Positions 1 to 7,106 of a stretch of DNA of 64,000 nucleotides are shown here, one piece after another (position 1 is the stretch's first letter; every line of letters begins with the position of its first letter). Under the pieces are notes generated by a model. That model made no database searches. It saw only the letters and a list, made by a program, of their open reading frames with translations, and had not been told where the DNA came from. Made by a program: the position numbers and the translations under genes. The DNA is from Turneriella sp942492915 (lineage in GTDB: Bacteria > Spirochaetota > Leptospiria > Turneriellales > Turneriellaceae), in NCBI GenBank assembly GCA_942492915.1, contig OW818662.1, forward strand, positions 682,001-746,000, given 5' to 3'.

Positions 1-1049
1 CAGATGTCGTTAAAAAGTGCGAGGGTCGCTGCAGATGTCGCGTATCGCCTGTTCTGGTTAATCTTTACTGTTACGCCGCCTCCCAGCTTGGGGCGATTCT
101 CTTCGACAGTATCGTGTCTGTCAGAAAAATGCGGATGCAAACCGTGCGCCATATCGGCCGACAGAAACACACTGCGGCCGATGATCGTTCTGAAATCACG
201 GTCGCTGTCGCAGCAGGCGACGAGAATTTCGCGCAGCAGATTTTCTGTGATATCGCTTTCGGCACCGCCTTCAGAAACACTGCCGACCTCTTCATGGTCA
301 AACAGTGCCGCGATCTGTATTGTGTTTTTGGCTTTGCTTGAAATCAAAGCATTGATCGCGGAGTGGCAACTCGCGAGATTATCCAAACGGGCAGAATGGA
401 TAAATTCGTGATTCAATCCGCCGCGCGTCGCCTGGGCCAAATCAAACAGCGACAGATCATAGCTTAAAAGTTGGTCCTTTGCGATGCCAGCCTCTTTGCT
501 GAGCCATTCGGTGAAACTGCCAACCGGGGCAGCGGCTGCAAACACCGCATTTAATCCATCTTTCTTAGCCGGTATGAAACCATCTTCGTTGACGCCGCGC
601 TGCAGGTGGATTGCGAGCGAAGGCACGATTGCGACGGGCGCATTCGACTTGATTAATTTCTTTTGCACGCCGTCTGGGCCTTTATAGTACACTTCGCCGG
701 CGATGCCGAGTTCGCGGTCGAACCAGGTGTAAAGCAGCGCGCCGCCGTACACTTCACTCGCCAAAAGGGTCAGGCCATCTTTTTGAATTTCAGCATTGGG
801 TTTGAGGCGCAGGTGTGGTGAATCGGTGTGCGCGCCAATGATGCGAAATTGGAGTTTTGCCGCATCAGGCGCCGTCGGCACGCGCACGGCAAGCAACAAG
901 CCCGAATGTGGTCTCAGAAAAAAACTACCACCCGCGGGAATTTCCGCGTTTGTCACATCATGGAACCCGGCGTTTTTTAATAGCTGCGCGGCATTTTCGG
1001 CCGCCCATGCGGGCGATGGGGAGTTTTTCAGGTATTCTAATATATCCAT
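1..1049 (-). CDS. apeB: M18 family aspartyl aminopeptidase, C-terminus cut by window edge
   Basis: An open minus-strand frame runs from an ATG at 1049 off the left edge, giving 349 residues. M18 enzymes are cytosolic, dodecameric, two-zinc aminopeptidases that remove N-terminal acidic residues; the usual length is about 430, so roughly 80 residues are missing. Family motifs appear in order: GAHTDSPHLRLKP (72-84, first zinc histidine), SYDLSLFD (196-203), RLDN (221-224), FDHEEVGS (250-257, catalytic acidic pair) and SADMAHG (297-303). No frameshift is seen. The divergent gene downstream on the plus strand is the PrpB-like lyase, so the 5' region holds a promoter shared back to back. Family is certain; substrate preference is inferred. 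Confidence 0.93.
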   Translation of the reverse strand, partial: MDILEYLKNSPSPAWAAENAAQLLKNAGFHDVTNAEIPAGGSFFLRPHSGLLLAVRVPTAPDAAKLQFRIIGAHTDSPHLRLKPNAEIQKDGLTLLASEVYGGALLYTWFDRELGIAGEVYYKGPDGVQKKLIKSNAPVAIVPSLAIHLQRGVNEDGFIPAKKDGLNAVFAAAAPVGSFTEWLSKEAGIAKDQLLSYDLSLFDLAQATRGGLNHEFIHSARLDNLASCHSAINALISSKAKNTIQIAALFDHEEVGSVSEGGAESDITENLLREILVACCDSDRDFRTIIGRSVFLSADMAHGLHPHFSDRHDTVEENRPKLGGGVTVKINQNRRYATSAATLALFNDI

Positions 1050-1107
1050 TGAATTTCTTAAGAACATATGTGAAAATCTGCAGCTACCGGGCCATCCAAA
1101 AACATGT

Positions 1108-1184
1108 GGAAAACCAGAAGCCCTAAGACTTGCCTTCGGCAAGTCCCACGGCTGAAGCGGCCAAAGGCCGGCTTCTGGTTTTCC
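1108..1184. repeat. Three-way-junction inverted repeat between apeB and prpB
   Basis: Outer 15-base arms at 1108-1122 and 1170-1184 are perfectly complementary (GGAAAACCAGAAGCC). Inside sit two further perfect hairpins: GACTTGCC/GGCAAGTC (1127-1145, loop TTC) and CGGCC/GGCCG (1158-1170). The right arm is followed by CTTTTT. The whole would fold as a cloverleaf in RNA or a cruciform in DNA. It lies in the divergent promoter region, so it may be a regulatory leader, a terminator for plus-strand readthrough, or a dispersed repeat copy. Confidence 0.6.
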
Positions 1185-1284
1185 CTTTTTCCGTGCTTGT
1201 TGATCTCTCAGATGTTTTTGGGTGTCCCCAGTGGCAAATTCCTTTTCAACCTGTCTGAATGTCCCTTATTGCCTTATGCCATGG

Positions 1285-2169
1285 ATGTTTGACAAACGCG
1301 AATACGATGCCCCCGAGCGGATGAAAGCCCTGCTCGCAGGTAACGAGATCATACAAACCCCCGGGGCGCACGATGCGCTGACCGGCCTTATGGCCAAAAA
1401 GCTCGGCTTCAAGGCACTCTACATTTCGGGCGCTGCCTTTTCGGCGACGCGTGGCATGCCCGATATCGGTTACTTTACCGTGACCGAACTCGCTGACTAT
1501 GTGCGTGGGCTATACCAGGCAACAAACCTGCCGATTCTCGTCGATGTCGACACCGGCTTCGGTGAAGTCGTGCACATTCCACGTATGGTGCTTGAGATAG
1601 AAGGCGCAGGTGCCGCGATGGTGCAGATGGAAGACCAGAAGCTGCCGAAGAAATGCGGCCACCTCGAAGGCAAAGAACTCGTGACCGGCGACGAAATGTG
1701 CCGCAAGATTGAGGCGTTTGCAAAAACACGCAACAAGATGTTGCTGCTCGCGCGCACCGATGCGCATGCGATGTACGGTATCGAAGAAGCGATCAAACGC
1801 GCAAAAATGTACGTCAACGCAGGTGCCGATGCAATTTTTCCCGAAGCGCTTAAAACCGAGGCGGAGTTCAAGCAGTTCGCTGCCGAAGTGAAGGTTCCGC
1901 TACTGGCCAATATGACCGAATTCGGCAAAACACCTTACTTCAAAGCAAAAGATTTGCAGGATTGGGGCTACAAGCTCGTGATCTATCCCGTGACGTCGCT
2001 GCGCTCGCAGATGAAAGCCGTCGAGCGTGTGTTCACGGCAATCAAGAACGACGGTTCGCAAGAAGCAGAAGTCAAGAACATGCAGACGCGCCAAGAGCTG
2101 TACGACCTTATTGATTACGCAGGCTACGGCGAATTTGACGAAGGCGTGGCGAAGAGCAAGTTTTTATAA
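1285..2169 (+). CDS. prpB: 2-methylisocitrate lyase-like protein (PrpB/MmgF, PEP mutase superfamily)
   Basis: Predicted to cleave 2-methylisocitrate to pyruvate and succinate, the last step of the methylcitrate cycle for propionyl-CoA. The 294-residue TIM barrel has the magnesium-binding DVDTGFG (87-93), the lyase signature KKCGH (122-126), ARTDA and PEALKTE, and the C-terminal MQTRQELYDLIDY seen in PrpB and Bacillus MmgF. The closest remembered relative is MmgF. ATG at 1285 is chosen because conserved sequence begins there; ATG at 1276 is equally possible and neither has a clear ribosome site. No methylcitrate synthase or dehydratase is adjacent; instead a limonene-epoxide-hydrolase-like gene starts one base after the stop. 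Other PEP-mutase-superfamily activities cannot be excluded. Confidence 0.85.
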   Translation: MFDKREYDAPERMKALLAGNEIIQTPGAHDALTGLMAKKLGFKALYISGAAFSATRGMPDIGYFTVTELADYVRGLYQATNLPILVDVDTGFGEVVHIPRMVLEIEGAGAAMVQMEDQKLPKKCGHLEGKELVTGDEMCRKIEAFAKTRNKMLLLARTDAHAMYGIEEAIKRAKMYVNAGADAIFPEALKTEAEFKQFAAEVKVPLLANMTEFGKTPYFKAKDLQDWGYKLVIYPVTSLRSQMKAVERVFTAIKNDGSQEAEVKNMQTRQELYDLIDYAGYGEFDEGVAKSKFL

Positions 2170-2170
2170 C

Positions 2171-2602
2171 ATGGTAACTGTCGAAACAAGTGCAACATCT
2201 GTCGTCGAAGAGTTTTTGCACGCACTCGAAACGCTCGACATGGCCCGAGCAGAAGCGTTGCTCGACGAGAGTGTCGTCTACCAGAACGTGCCGATGCCTG
2301 CCGATCACGGTAAGGCAGCCACTATCAATACGCTGAAGAATTTCATGCGCATCGCGGCCGGGTTTGAAGTGCGCATGCACTCTATCGCCGAACGCGATGG
2401 TAATGTACTGACTGAGCGAACCGATATTCTATCGGGCCCCGGCGTGCACCTCGAGTTTTGGGTGTGCGGAACATTTACCGTAAAGAATGGCAAGATCACG
2501 CAATGGAAAGACTATTTTGATGTACTGACAGTGATGGGTCAGGTTGCCAAGAGCTCACCCGGCATTGCCGCTGCCCTGGTCAGAAATCTTTTTAATCGCT
2601 GA
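2171..2602 (+). CDS. Limonene-1,2-epoxide hydrolase family protein (SnoaL-like fold)
   Basis: A 143-residue NTF2-like protein. The limonene-epoxide-hydrolase catalytic set is recognisable: an Arg and Asp in LTERTDIL (about 78-85), and an Asp in the terminal strand QWKDYFD (about 113-119). Members open epoxides with water or act as small isomerases. It starts one base after the prpB-like stop, so the two are almost surely co-transcribed; what epoxide it would serve there is unknown. The last 48 bases overlap, tail to tail, the end of the minus-strand gene 2555-3604. The family call is good; the substrate is unassigned. Confidence 0.8.
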   Translation: MVTVETSATSVVEEFLHALETLDMARAEALLDESVVYQNVPMPADHGKAATINTLKNFMRIAAGFEVRMHSIAERDGNVLTERTDILSGPGVHLEFWVCGTFTVKNGKITQWKDYFDVLTVMGQVAKSSPGIAAALVRNLFNR

Positions 2603-3604
2603 AGCCGGCTGCTTGAGCCGACCGCGCCGGTGTTCCACCTGTGTGTCTGAGCCGACGAAGCCGCGCCATGTTTTGTAGATCATTTCAAGCGTTTCCTCGT
2701 CTGCTTTCAGTGATTTTGCGCGCAAAAAGATCTTTCTGAGGGCACCTACTGCACGCTCTGCTGATGCCGCAAGATATGCCTGCCATAAGAGCTGCGCCGG
2801 TGGTGGCGCAGAGAGTTTTTCTTCTACCACAAAATCGAGAATTGCACAGAGGTGTGCGGAGTATCCTCTCGGTTTGCGCGCCACAAGCCGCGCAATCGAT
2901 TCTTCGATGATTGCCGTGACGAGGGCTTTCGCACGGCGACGCTCGTGCAGCAGCGCAGCGAGCATAAGCGCTGCTTCACCCGTACGGTCGACCCGGCGAA
3001 AATCGCTGATCAGCGCTGCGGATTCCGTATGATCAGGGCTATGCAGGTGTGTGCTCAAGAAGCCACAAAAGGCTTCTGCAGAATCTGCGTCGATCCCCTG
3101 TGCCTTCTCCAAAAGACTGACAGCCCTTTCATAGGCAGCGGCAGCTAACGCTCCATCTGCTTCGGTATTGTGTGAGGCGATGCGCAGCAGAATTTCAGTT
3201 TGTCGCAGCTCGCCGATGAAGAGCAGCCGGTCTGCTTTGCTGCGCAGAAACGCGAGCGAGAGAAAATCCTTTCTGCTGAGATTGTAATAGGTCACGCGTG
3301 TCAGAGCTTTGTCTTCAGGGGGCTGCGGCAGAAGCAATGTGCCGTCGCGCAGTGCCACGCGCACGTCGGGCCGAAATGTGACTGCGTATGAATCGACGGC
3401 GAGCTGTTCACCTCTGAATTCTGTGTTGCCGCTTGAGGTCTCGATATGCAGAATATCATGGTATGTCACCGTGATGTTCTTTTCTGGCCGGTGTGCGCAG
3501 ATTGCGGGCAGCTCGCCTGACTTCTTACACACCGCGCTCTTCAGCACGGGGGCGTATTGCGCATCGTATTCCAGCGAGAAGTTTTCAAACAGCGAACGCG
3601 GCAT
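2555..3604 (-). CDS. Hypothetical protein, mostly helical
   Basis: I do not recognise this 349-residue protein. The ATG at 3604 (MPRSLFENF) is preferred; a longer reading would start inside the terminator and 3' end of tRNA-Leu. The N-terminal third is beta-rich with conserved-looking Cys/His (AVCKKSG, ICAHRPEK); the rest is alanine- and leucine-rich helix like an irregular helical-repeat protein. There is no signal peptide or membrane segment. It lies directly downstream of tRNA-Leu and its terminator on the same strand and overlaps the convergent epoxide-hydrolase-like gene by 48 bases. Coding status rests on length, codon use like its neighbours and lack of a better frame. Confidence 0.65.
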   Translation of the reverse strand: MPRSLFENFSLEYDAQYAPVLKSAVCKKSGELPAICAHRPEKNITVTYHDILHIETSSGNTEFRGEQLAVDSYAVTFRPDVRVALRDGTLLLPQPPEDKALTRVTYYNLSRKDFLSLAFLRSKADRLLFIGELRQTEILLRIASHNTEADGALAAAAYERAVSLLEKAQGIDADSAEAFCGFLSTHLHSPDHTESAALISDFRRVDRTGEAALMLAALLHERRRAKALVTAIIEESIARLVARKPRGYSAHLCAILDFVVEEKLSAPPPAQLLWQAYLAASAERAVGALRKIFLRAKSLKADEETLEMIYKTWRGFVGSDTQVEHRRGRLKQPASAIKKISDQGSGNAG

Positions 3605-3616
3605 GCAGGTCTCAGG

Positions 3617-3657
3617 GCATAAAAAAAGCAGCCCCGTCAGGTACTGCCTTTTTATGC
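3617..3657 (-). terminator. Rho-independent terminator after tRNA-Leu
   Basis: Read on the minus strand, GCATAAAAAGGCAG pairs with CTGCTTTTTTTATGC around a short loop, a GC core flanked by A and T runs. It begins six bases past the tRNA 3' end and ends 13 bases before the ATG of the next gene. The symmetric A/T tracts could also work on the other strand. Confidence 0.7.
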
Positions 3658-3663
3658 TTATTG

Positions 3664-3747
3664 TGCCCAAAGGGGGACTTGAACCCCCACGAGGTTGCCC
3701 TCACTAGTACCTGAAACTAGCGCGTATACCAATTCCGCCATCTGGGC
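3664..3747 (-). tRNA. tRNA-Leu, anticodon CAG
   Basis: An 84-base class II tRNA. On the minus strand the acceptor GCCCAGA pairs with TTTGGGC and is followed by discriminator A. The D-arm is GGCGGAATTGGTATACGC, the anticodon stem CTAGT/ACTAG holds the loop TTCAGGT (CAG), there is a variable arm GAGGGCAACCTC, and the T-arm is GGGGGTTCAAGTCCCCC. The 3' CCA is not encoded (ACAA follows), so it must be added after transcription. Confidence 0.97.
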
Positions 3748-3871
3748 TGGCTGCGAGACCGTTGCACGGCCACCGCGATGCATGAGTTGAAATCGAGACA
3801 CCACGTCAACGAGAAGGCTGTTGCCAGCGGCATCGAAGCCAGGCGGCAAGACCGTAGTCTCGCCACGGGGG

Positions 3872-4618
3872 CTAATTGTTAAAAACGGTTTCTTGAATCG
3901 CGGCGTGCAATGCCTGGCGTATGACCAAATCGGTTTCGACGGCAAACGCGCGTTCGAGGTCGGCCAGAGTCTCTTTGTTGCGGTAATGGCCCAAAACTTC
4001 TGCAGCCCGTAGTCTTGCCGCGCGGTCGGGGCTCAGCAGAATCTTGCTGAGGGCGATTGCGTGTTCCACTTTACCGCCTTCGTATTGCAGCGCGGTATTC
4101 AGCATCTCGGCGCGGGTGAAGTCGTCTTTCTCACCCGCCGCTTTGCCTGCGGCTTCGGCGGCTGCCGCTTTGTCGTTCATCTCAAAGAGCGCGCGAGCTG
4201 CCTGGCGGCGCATCATCGGCTCAGCGTCGCCGAGGTACGGGGCAATGGTCTTGATATCGGCTTTGTTGCCGATGAGGCCGAGCGCACGGATAATCGCATT
4301 TTTGGTATTGAGATCCTTCTCTTTGGCAAGCAACGCAAGCAGGGGTTCACGCGCTTCAGGGGCCCGCAGCAGGCCGAGCGCATTGGCGCTCTCGCGGCGC
4401 AGCTGTGTGTTCTCGGGCCCTTCTTTTTTCAGGTGCTCGATAATCGGGTAGACGCAGGTGTGTATGCGGCTGACTGCGCACTCGCGAATCGCATGCATCT
4501 GCCGCTGTTCTGAGTCTTGTCCCGCCTCGAAAGCTTTGCGAGCGCGATACTCAGGCGCTCGCTCAGCCTGCGCAGCAGTAAATGAACATGCGACAATAAA
4601 AAGACCAATCGATTTCAT
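3872..4618 (-). CDS. Exported HEAT-repeat protein
   Basis: A 248-residue protein with a cleavable signal peptide (MKSIGLFIVACSFTAAQA, cut after about 18). From about residue 60 it is built of HEAT/PBS-lyase-type helical pairs: repeated pattern of Arg-x-x-Ala-A-x-A-L-G followed by a conserved Leu-rich helix (for example NALGLLRAPEAREPLLALL, then IIRALGLIGNKADI). Such proteins are periplasmic or envelope scaffolds in spirochaetes; no enzymatic motif is present. Two cysteines in ECAVSRIHTC (about 46-55) might form a disulphide. It lies upstream of tRNA-Leu on the same strand, separated by about 120 bases, and downstream of the repeat element at 4648-4854. Confidence 0.8.
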   Translation of the reverse strand: MKSIGLFIVACSFTAAQAERAPEYRARKAFEAGQDSEQRQMHAIRECAVSRIHTCVYPIIEHLKKEGPENTQLRRESANALGLLRAPEAREPLLALLAKEKDLNTKNAIIRALGLIGNKADIKTIAPYLGDAEPMMRRQAARALFEMNDKAAAAEAAGKAAGEKDDFTRAEMLNTALQYEGGKVEHAIALSKILLSPDRAARLRAAEVLGHYRNKETLADLERAFAVETDLVIRQALHAAIQETVFNN

Positions 4619-4647
4619 GCCGTATGCATGCCAGTTGATGCTAGGCT

Positions 4648-4795
4648 GTCAAGTACGTCCGAAAATGCGGCATCTTCGCATTGCGCCGGCAGCAAAGTCG
4701 CCTGGCTGCCAGGCGACGACGCGCTTTAGCAGCCGTTTGCCGTGGCAAATGGCGAGGCCGGCGTAATGCTGCCGCATTTTCGGACGTATTTGACA
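4648..4795. repeat. 148-bp imperfect palindromic repeat (REP/MITE-like)
   Basis: The ends 4648-4673 and 4770-4795 are inverted repeats with 25 of 26 bases matching (TGTCAAGTACGTCCGAAAAT... type). The next inner segments also pair: GCATTGCGCCGGC (from 4678) with GCCGGCGTAATGC (4757-4769). Inside are two perfect or near-perfect hairpins, GTCGCCTGG/CCAGGCGAC (4698-4718) and CCGTTTGCC/GGCAAATGG (about 4733-4752). No open reading frame of note is present. The structure fits a non-autonomous mobile repeat or bacterial interspersed mosaic element. Confidence 0.75.
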
Positions 4796-4854
4796 GCGGC
4801 ATCTTCGCATTGCGCCGGCAGCAAAGTCGCCTGGCTGCCAGGCGACGATGCGCT
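4796..4854. repeat. Second, half copy of the structured repeat
   Basis: Bases 4796-4854 match 4667-4725 at 58 of 59 positions in the same orientation, including the perfect GTCGCCTGG/CCAGGCGAC hairpin. The copy begins exactly where the outer palindrome ends (4795), so the element looks like one full unit joined to a truncated one. It ends about 50 bases before the start of the lipoprotein gene at 4907 and lies within its leader or promoter. Confidence 0.75.
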
Positions 4855-4906
4855 GCAGACGCAACTATTCTACTTGTCGCCGTCGATTCATGCTTGATTC
4901 GAGGGC

Positions 4907-5554
4907 GTGAGGATCTTCGCCGTCATCGTGTCGGTAGCGCTGCTCGGCGCTTGCGCCGAGAACCGGTTGCACACTTTTATCGTGGCCGATTCCTCCGCAA
5001 AAAGCGGAGCGCGTGGTAAAGGCATCGAACTACTGGCAGCGCCTCTGAAGCTTGTTTTGACGGCGCCCGACGCTGAAGAGCTCGAGGCCCTTGCCGAAGA
5101 CCTGAAGCTCGCGAGTCCCGCGAAGTTTCACCGGCTACCGCCGCTGACGTTGCTGCGCTTCGATATGGAGAACAACACGGCGCTGCCCTGGAAGTTGAAA
5201 CTGAGCCAGGCTGTTTTTCGTGAACCGGGCGTCGGCGGTCGTACCTTTCGCGTTGTGAGCGCCGAAACTTATGCCCAGCGATTTACTTCGGTTGCGTACG
5301 AGCACTTTCGCTACGAAGAAATGTATTCTTCTTATATAACGCGGCGGGGCGCAGAAATTCCGAAAGGCGATTTCTCGTTCGAAAAGCGGGCGCCCGGCGA
5401 GCCGATTGAAATCAAACAGGGTGAAGCCGCTTTTCAGGTGCTGCCGTTTGAATTCATGGGGGCCGGCATTGAAAAACTGGTTTTGCAGTACCCGACCGAT
5501 GAAAACAAGACCAACCAAATTTCGGTAGCGCTCATTACCGAACGCGGGAAATAA
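4907..5554 (+). CDS. Putative lipoprotein of unknown function
   Basis: A 215-residue protein starting at GTG 4907. The N-terminus MRIFAVIVSVALLGAC ends in a lipobox (LLGAC) with Cys16 as the lipidation site and Ala next. The mature part has predicted beta strands and resembles no family I know. A run of hydrophobic-aromatic sequence (RFTSVAYEHFRYEEMYSSYI) lies mid-protein. The gene is one base from the start of the YhhN gene (stop at 5554, ATG at 5556), so both are probably one transcript. The structured repeat lies just upstream. GTG has only a close GAGGG before it, so the start is not certain, but no other start keeps the signal peptide. Confidence 0.75.
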   Translation: MRIFAVIVSVALLGACAENRLHTFIVADSSAKSGARGKGIELLAAPLKLVLTAPDAEELEALAEDLKLASPAKFHRLPPLTLLRFDMENNTALPWKLKLSQAVFREPGVGGRTFRVVSAETYAQRFTSVAYEHFRYEEMYSSYITRRGAEIPKGDFSFEKRAPGEPIEIKQGEAAFQVLPFEFMGAGIEKLVLQYPTDENKTNQISVALITERGK

Positions 5555-5555
5555 C

Positions 5556-6176
5556 ATGGACTATCGGCTCATCATCTTCGCTCTGCTGGTCGTTGCGGCG
5601 ATTGCGACAAAACTTGGGGCAAGGCGTGTTTACGCGTTTGCGAAGCCGCTGCCCGTTGTGTTCATATTGTTTCTTGCTTTTCTGCATCCTCAACCGGTAA
5701 ATGGGCTGTGGCTCGCGGCGATTGGCTTTGGGCTCGCGGGTGATCTTTTTCTTCTGAGCGAAAAGGGGTTTCTACCGGGCCTGTTGAGTTTTTTGCTTGG
5801 TCATATCTACTATGTCTTTGCGTTTGCGCGGGGTGAATTTTCAGGAGTGTTGCCCCCTGTGCCCGTACTCGCAGGCGTGGCAATTGTTTGCGGTGTCGCT
5901 TTTGCCTATCTGGCGCGACACCTGGTTGCCAGCAGGCGAAAGAAATATATCATCCCGGTTTTTGCCTATATCACGGTTACGGGTTTACTACTCGCGGTTT
6001 CATTTAAATATCCCGTATTTTCTCTTGCGGTATTAGGTACCGTTTCGTTCGCCGTCTCAGATTTTTTGTTGGCGTTTAACAAGTTTGTGCGTCCAAGTTG
6101 GTACGCGCAGGCGGCAGTGTCGCTGACGTACTATGCGGCGCAGTGGCTTTTGGCCCGGCATTTTGTCGGGTTCTGA
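5556..6176 (+). CDS. YhhN family membrane protein (lysoplasmalogenase-like)
   Basis: A 206-residue integral membrane protein with about seven or eight hydrophobic segments. It carries the YhhN/TMEM86 signature: an Asp in LAGDLFLL (about 61-68), then KGFLPGLLSFLLGHIYYVFAF, and a later VSDFLLAFNKF with another Asp. Human TMEM86B and a Legionella member of this family hydrolyse the vinyl-ether bond of lysoplasmalogens; whether this bacterium makes plasmalogens cannot be told here. It follows the lipoprotein gene by one base and is followed 49 bases later by spoVG. Confidence 0.85.
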   Translation: MDYRLIIFALLVVAAIATKLGARRVYAFAKPLPVVFILFLAFLHPQPVNGLWLAAIGFGLAGDLFLLSEKGFLPGLLSFLLGHIYYVFAFARGEFSGVLPPVPVLAGVAIVCGVAFAYLARHLVASRRKKYIIPVFAYITVTGLLLAVSFKYPVFSLAVLGTVSFAVSDFLLAFNKFVRPSWYAQAAVSLTYYAAQWLLARHFVGF

Positions 6177-6225
6177 GCTTCACGCCCGGGTCGCATCGAC
6201 CGCCTGCAGCAAGGGAGATTTAAAA

Positions 6226-6564
6226 ATGGAGCACGTTCGTATTACGCGCATACAGGTTTTTCCACAGGCAGACGGCAGAAATACTCTCGGGTATGCGCAT
6301 GTGACGCTGTCCGATGCGTTTGTGGTAAAGAACCTGCGGCTGGTCAAAGGGCGCAAGGGCGTATTTTTAGGCATGCCTTCGTTTCGCCTCAGAAACGGCG
6401 AATATGCGGATGTCTTCTTTCCCGTTTCGCGCGAGGCGCGCTCGCTTTTGACAGAGGCTGTTGTGAACGCTTTCAGGCAAGAACACCCTGAACTCATGGA
6501 AGGCATGGAAATCTACGATGCAGACGCAGAAGCTGTGAGCATGCCCGCCGCGCTCCCCGCATAA
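6226..6564 (+). CDS. spoVG: SpoVG family nucleic-acid-binding regulator
   Basis: A 112-residue protein with the whole SpoVG core: VRITRIQVFPQ at the start, GYAHVTLSDAFVVKNLRLV, GVFLGMPSFRLRNGEYADVFFPVS (split here at the turn) and a C-terminal helix. ATG 6226 is preceded by AAGGGAG at good spacing; the longer frame starting at 6133 lacks this. Borrelia SpoVG binds DNA and RNA, so a post-transcriptional or transcriptional regulatory role is plausible. The acidic, alanine-rich tail after residue 95 is longer than in many homologues. Confidence 0.93.
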   Translation: MEHVRITRIQVFPQADGRNTLGYAHVTLSDAFVVKNLRLVKGRKGVFLGMPSFRLRNGEYADVFFPVSREARSLLTEAVVNAFRQEHPELMEGMEIYDADAEAVSMPAALPA

Positions 6565-6649
6565 ATCACTGTTGGCCCTTTTTGGCGTCCGCCAGAGGGC
6601 AGCAGTGCGTATTACTCCGTGGGCCAAAGTGCCCACAGGAGACCCTTTA

Positions 6650-6943
6650 ATGAAAAAAATTACCATGATTCTCATTGTGGCTGCGTTCGCAGTTACCACC
6701 CTCTCGGCGAAAAAAATGACTGCCGAGCAAAAAGCATGCTTTAAAAGCGCGGGCCAGGCGTATGCCTCTGCAAAAAGCGAATGCAAAGCGAAAAAAGGCA
6801 AAGAGCGTGCCGAGTGCAAAAAAGCGGCAAACAAGTCGCATGCCGAAGCGCGCAAGTCTTGCAAGACTGCTTCAGCGGCGCCTGCTACCGCAGCTCCGTC
6901 AACCGAACCGGCAGCAGCACCCGCAGCACCAGAGACTAAGTAA
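6650..6943 (+). CDS. Small secreted Lys/Ala/Cys-rich protein
   Basis: A 97-residue protein starting at ATG 6650 behind CAGGAG. Residues 1-20 (MKKITMILIVAAFAVTTLSA) form a Sec signal peptide. The mature part is very basic, with a helical core holding four cysteines (KACFKSAG, SECKAKKG, AECKKAAN, SCKTAS) in roughly 14-17 residue spacing, then a low-complexity Ala/Pro/Thr tail. The cysteine spacing suggests a disulphide-bonded helical hairpin. No family is recognised. A strong terminator follows at 6987-7011, so this is a single gene or the end of the spoVG unit. Confidence 0.75.
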   Translation: MKKITMILIVAAFAVTTLSAKKMTAEQKACFKSAGQAYASAKSECKAKKGKERAECKKAANKSHAEARKSCKTASAAPATAAPSTEPAAAPAAPETK

Positions 6944-6986
6944 AGACAAATCGGCCGGGGCTTACGGGCTTCGGCAAATGTGTTGA

Positions 6987-7011
6987 AAGGGGGCCGGGCC
7001 CCCTTTTTTTT
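6987..7011 (+). terminator. Rho-independent terminator
   Basis: AAGGGGG (6987-6993) pairs with CCCCCTT (6999-7005) across a CCGGG loop and continues into a run of eight T. It lies 44 bases after the stop of the small secreted protein and separates it from the cbb3 locus. Confidence 0.92.
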
Positions 7012-7106
7012 GTCCAAGGCATGAAAACTGGACTAGTCAGTATTAATAAAAGCAGACCTTTTTATCCTTTACGTTGTGCAGGCGGCGCCGACTCTGGCGC
7101 AGACTC

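Noticed and set aside
6367..7017. 216-residue minus-strand frame across spoVG, the small secreted protein and its terminator
   Set aside because: It would read through an intrinsic terminator and is antisense to two supported genes.
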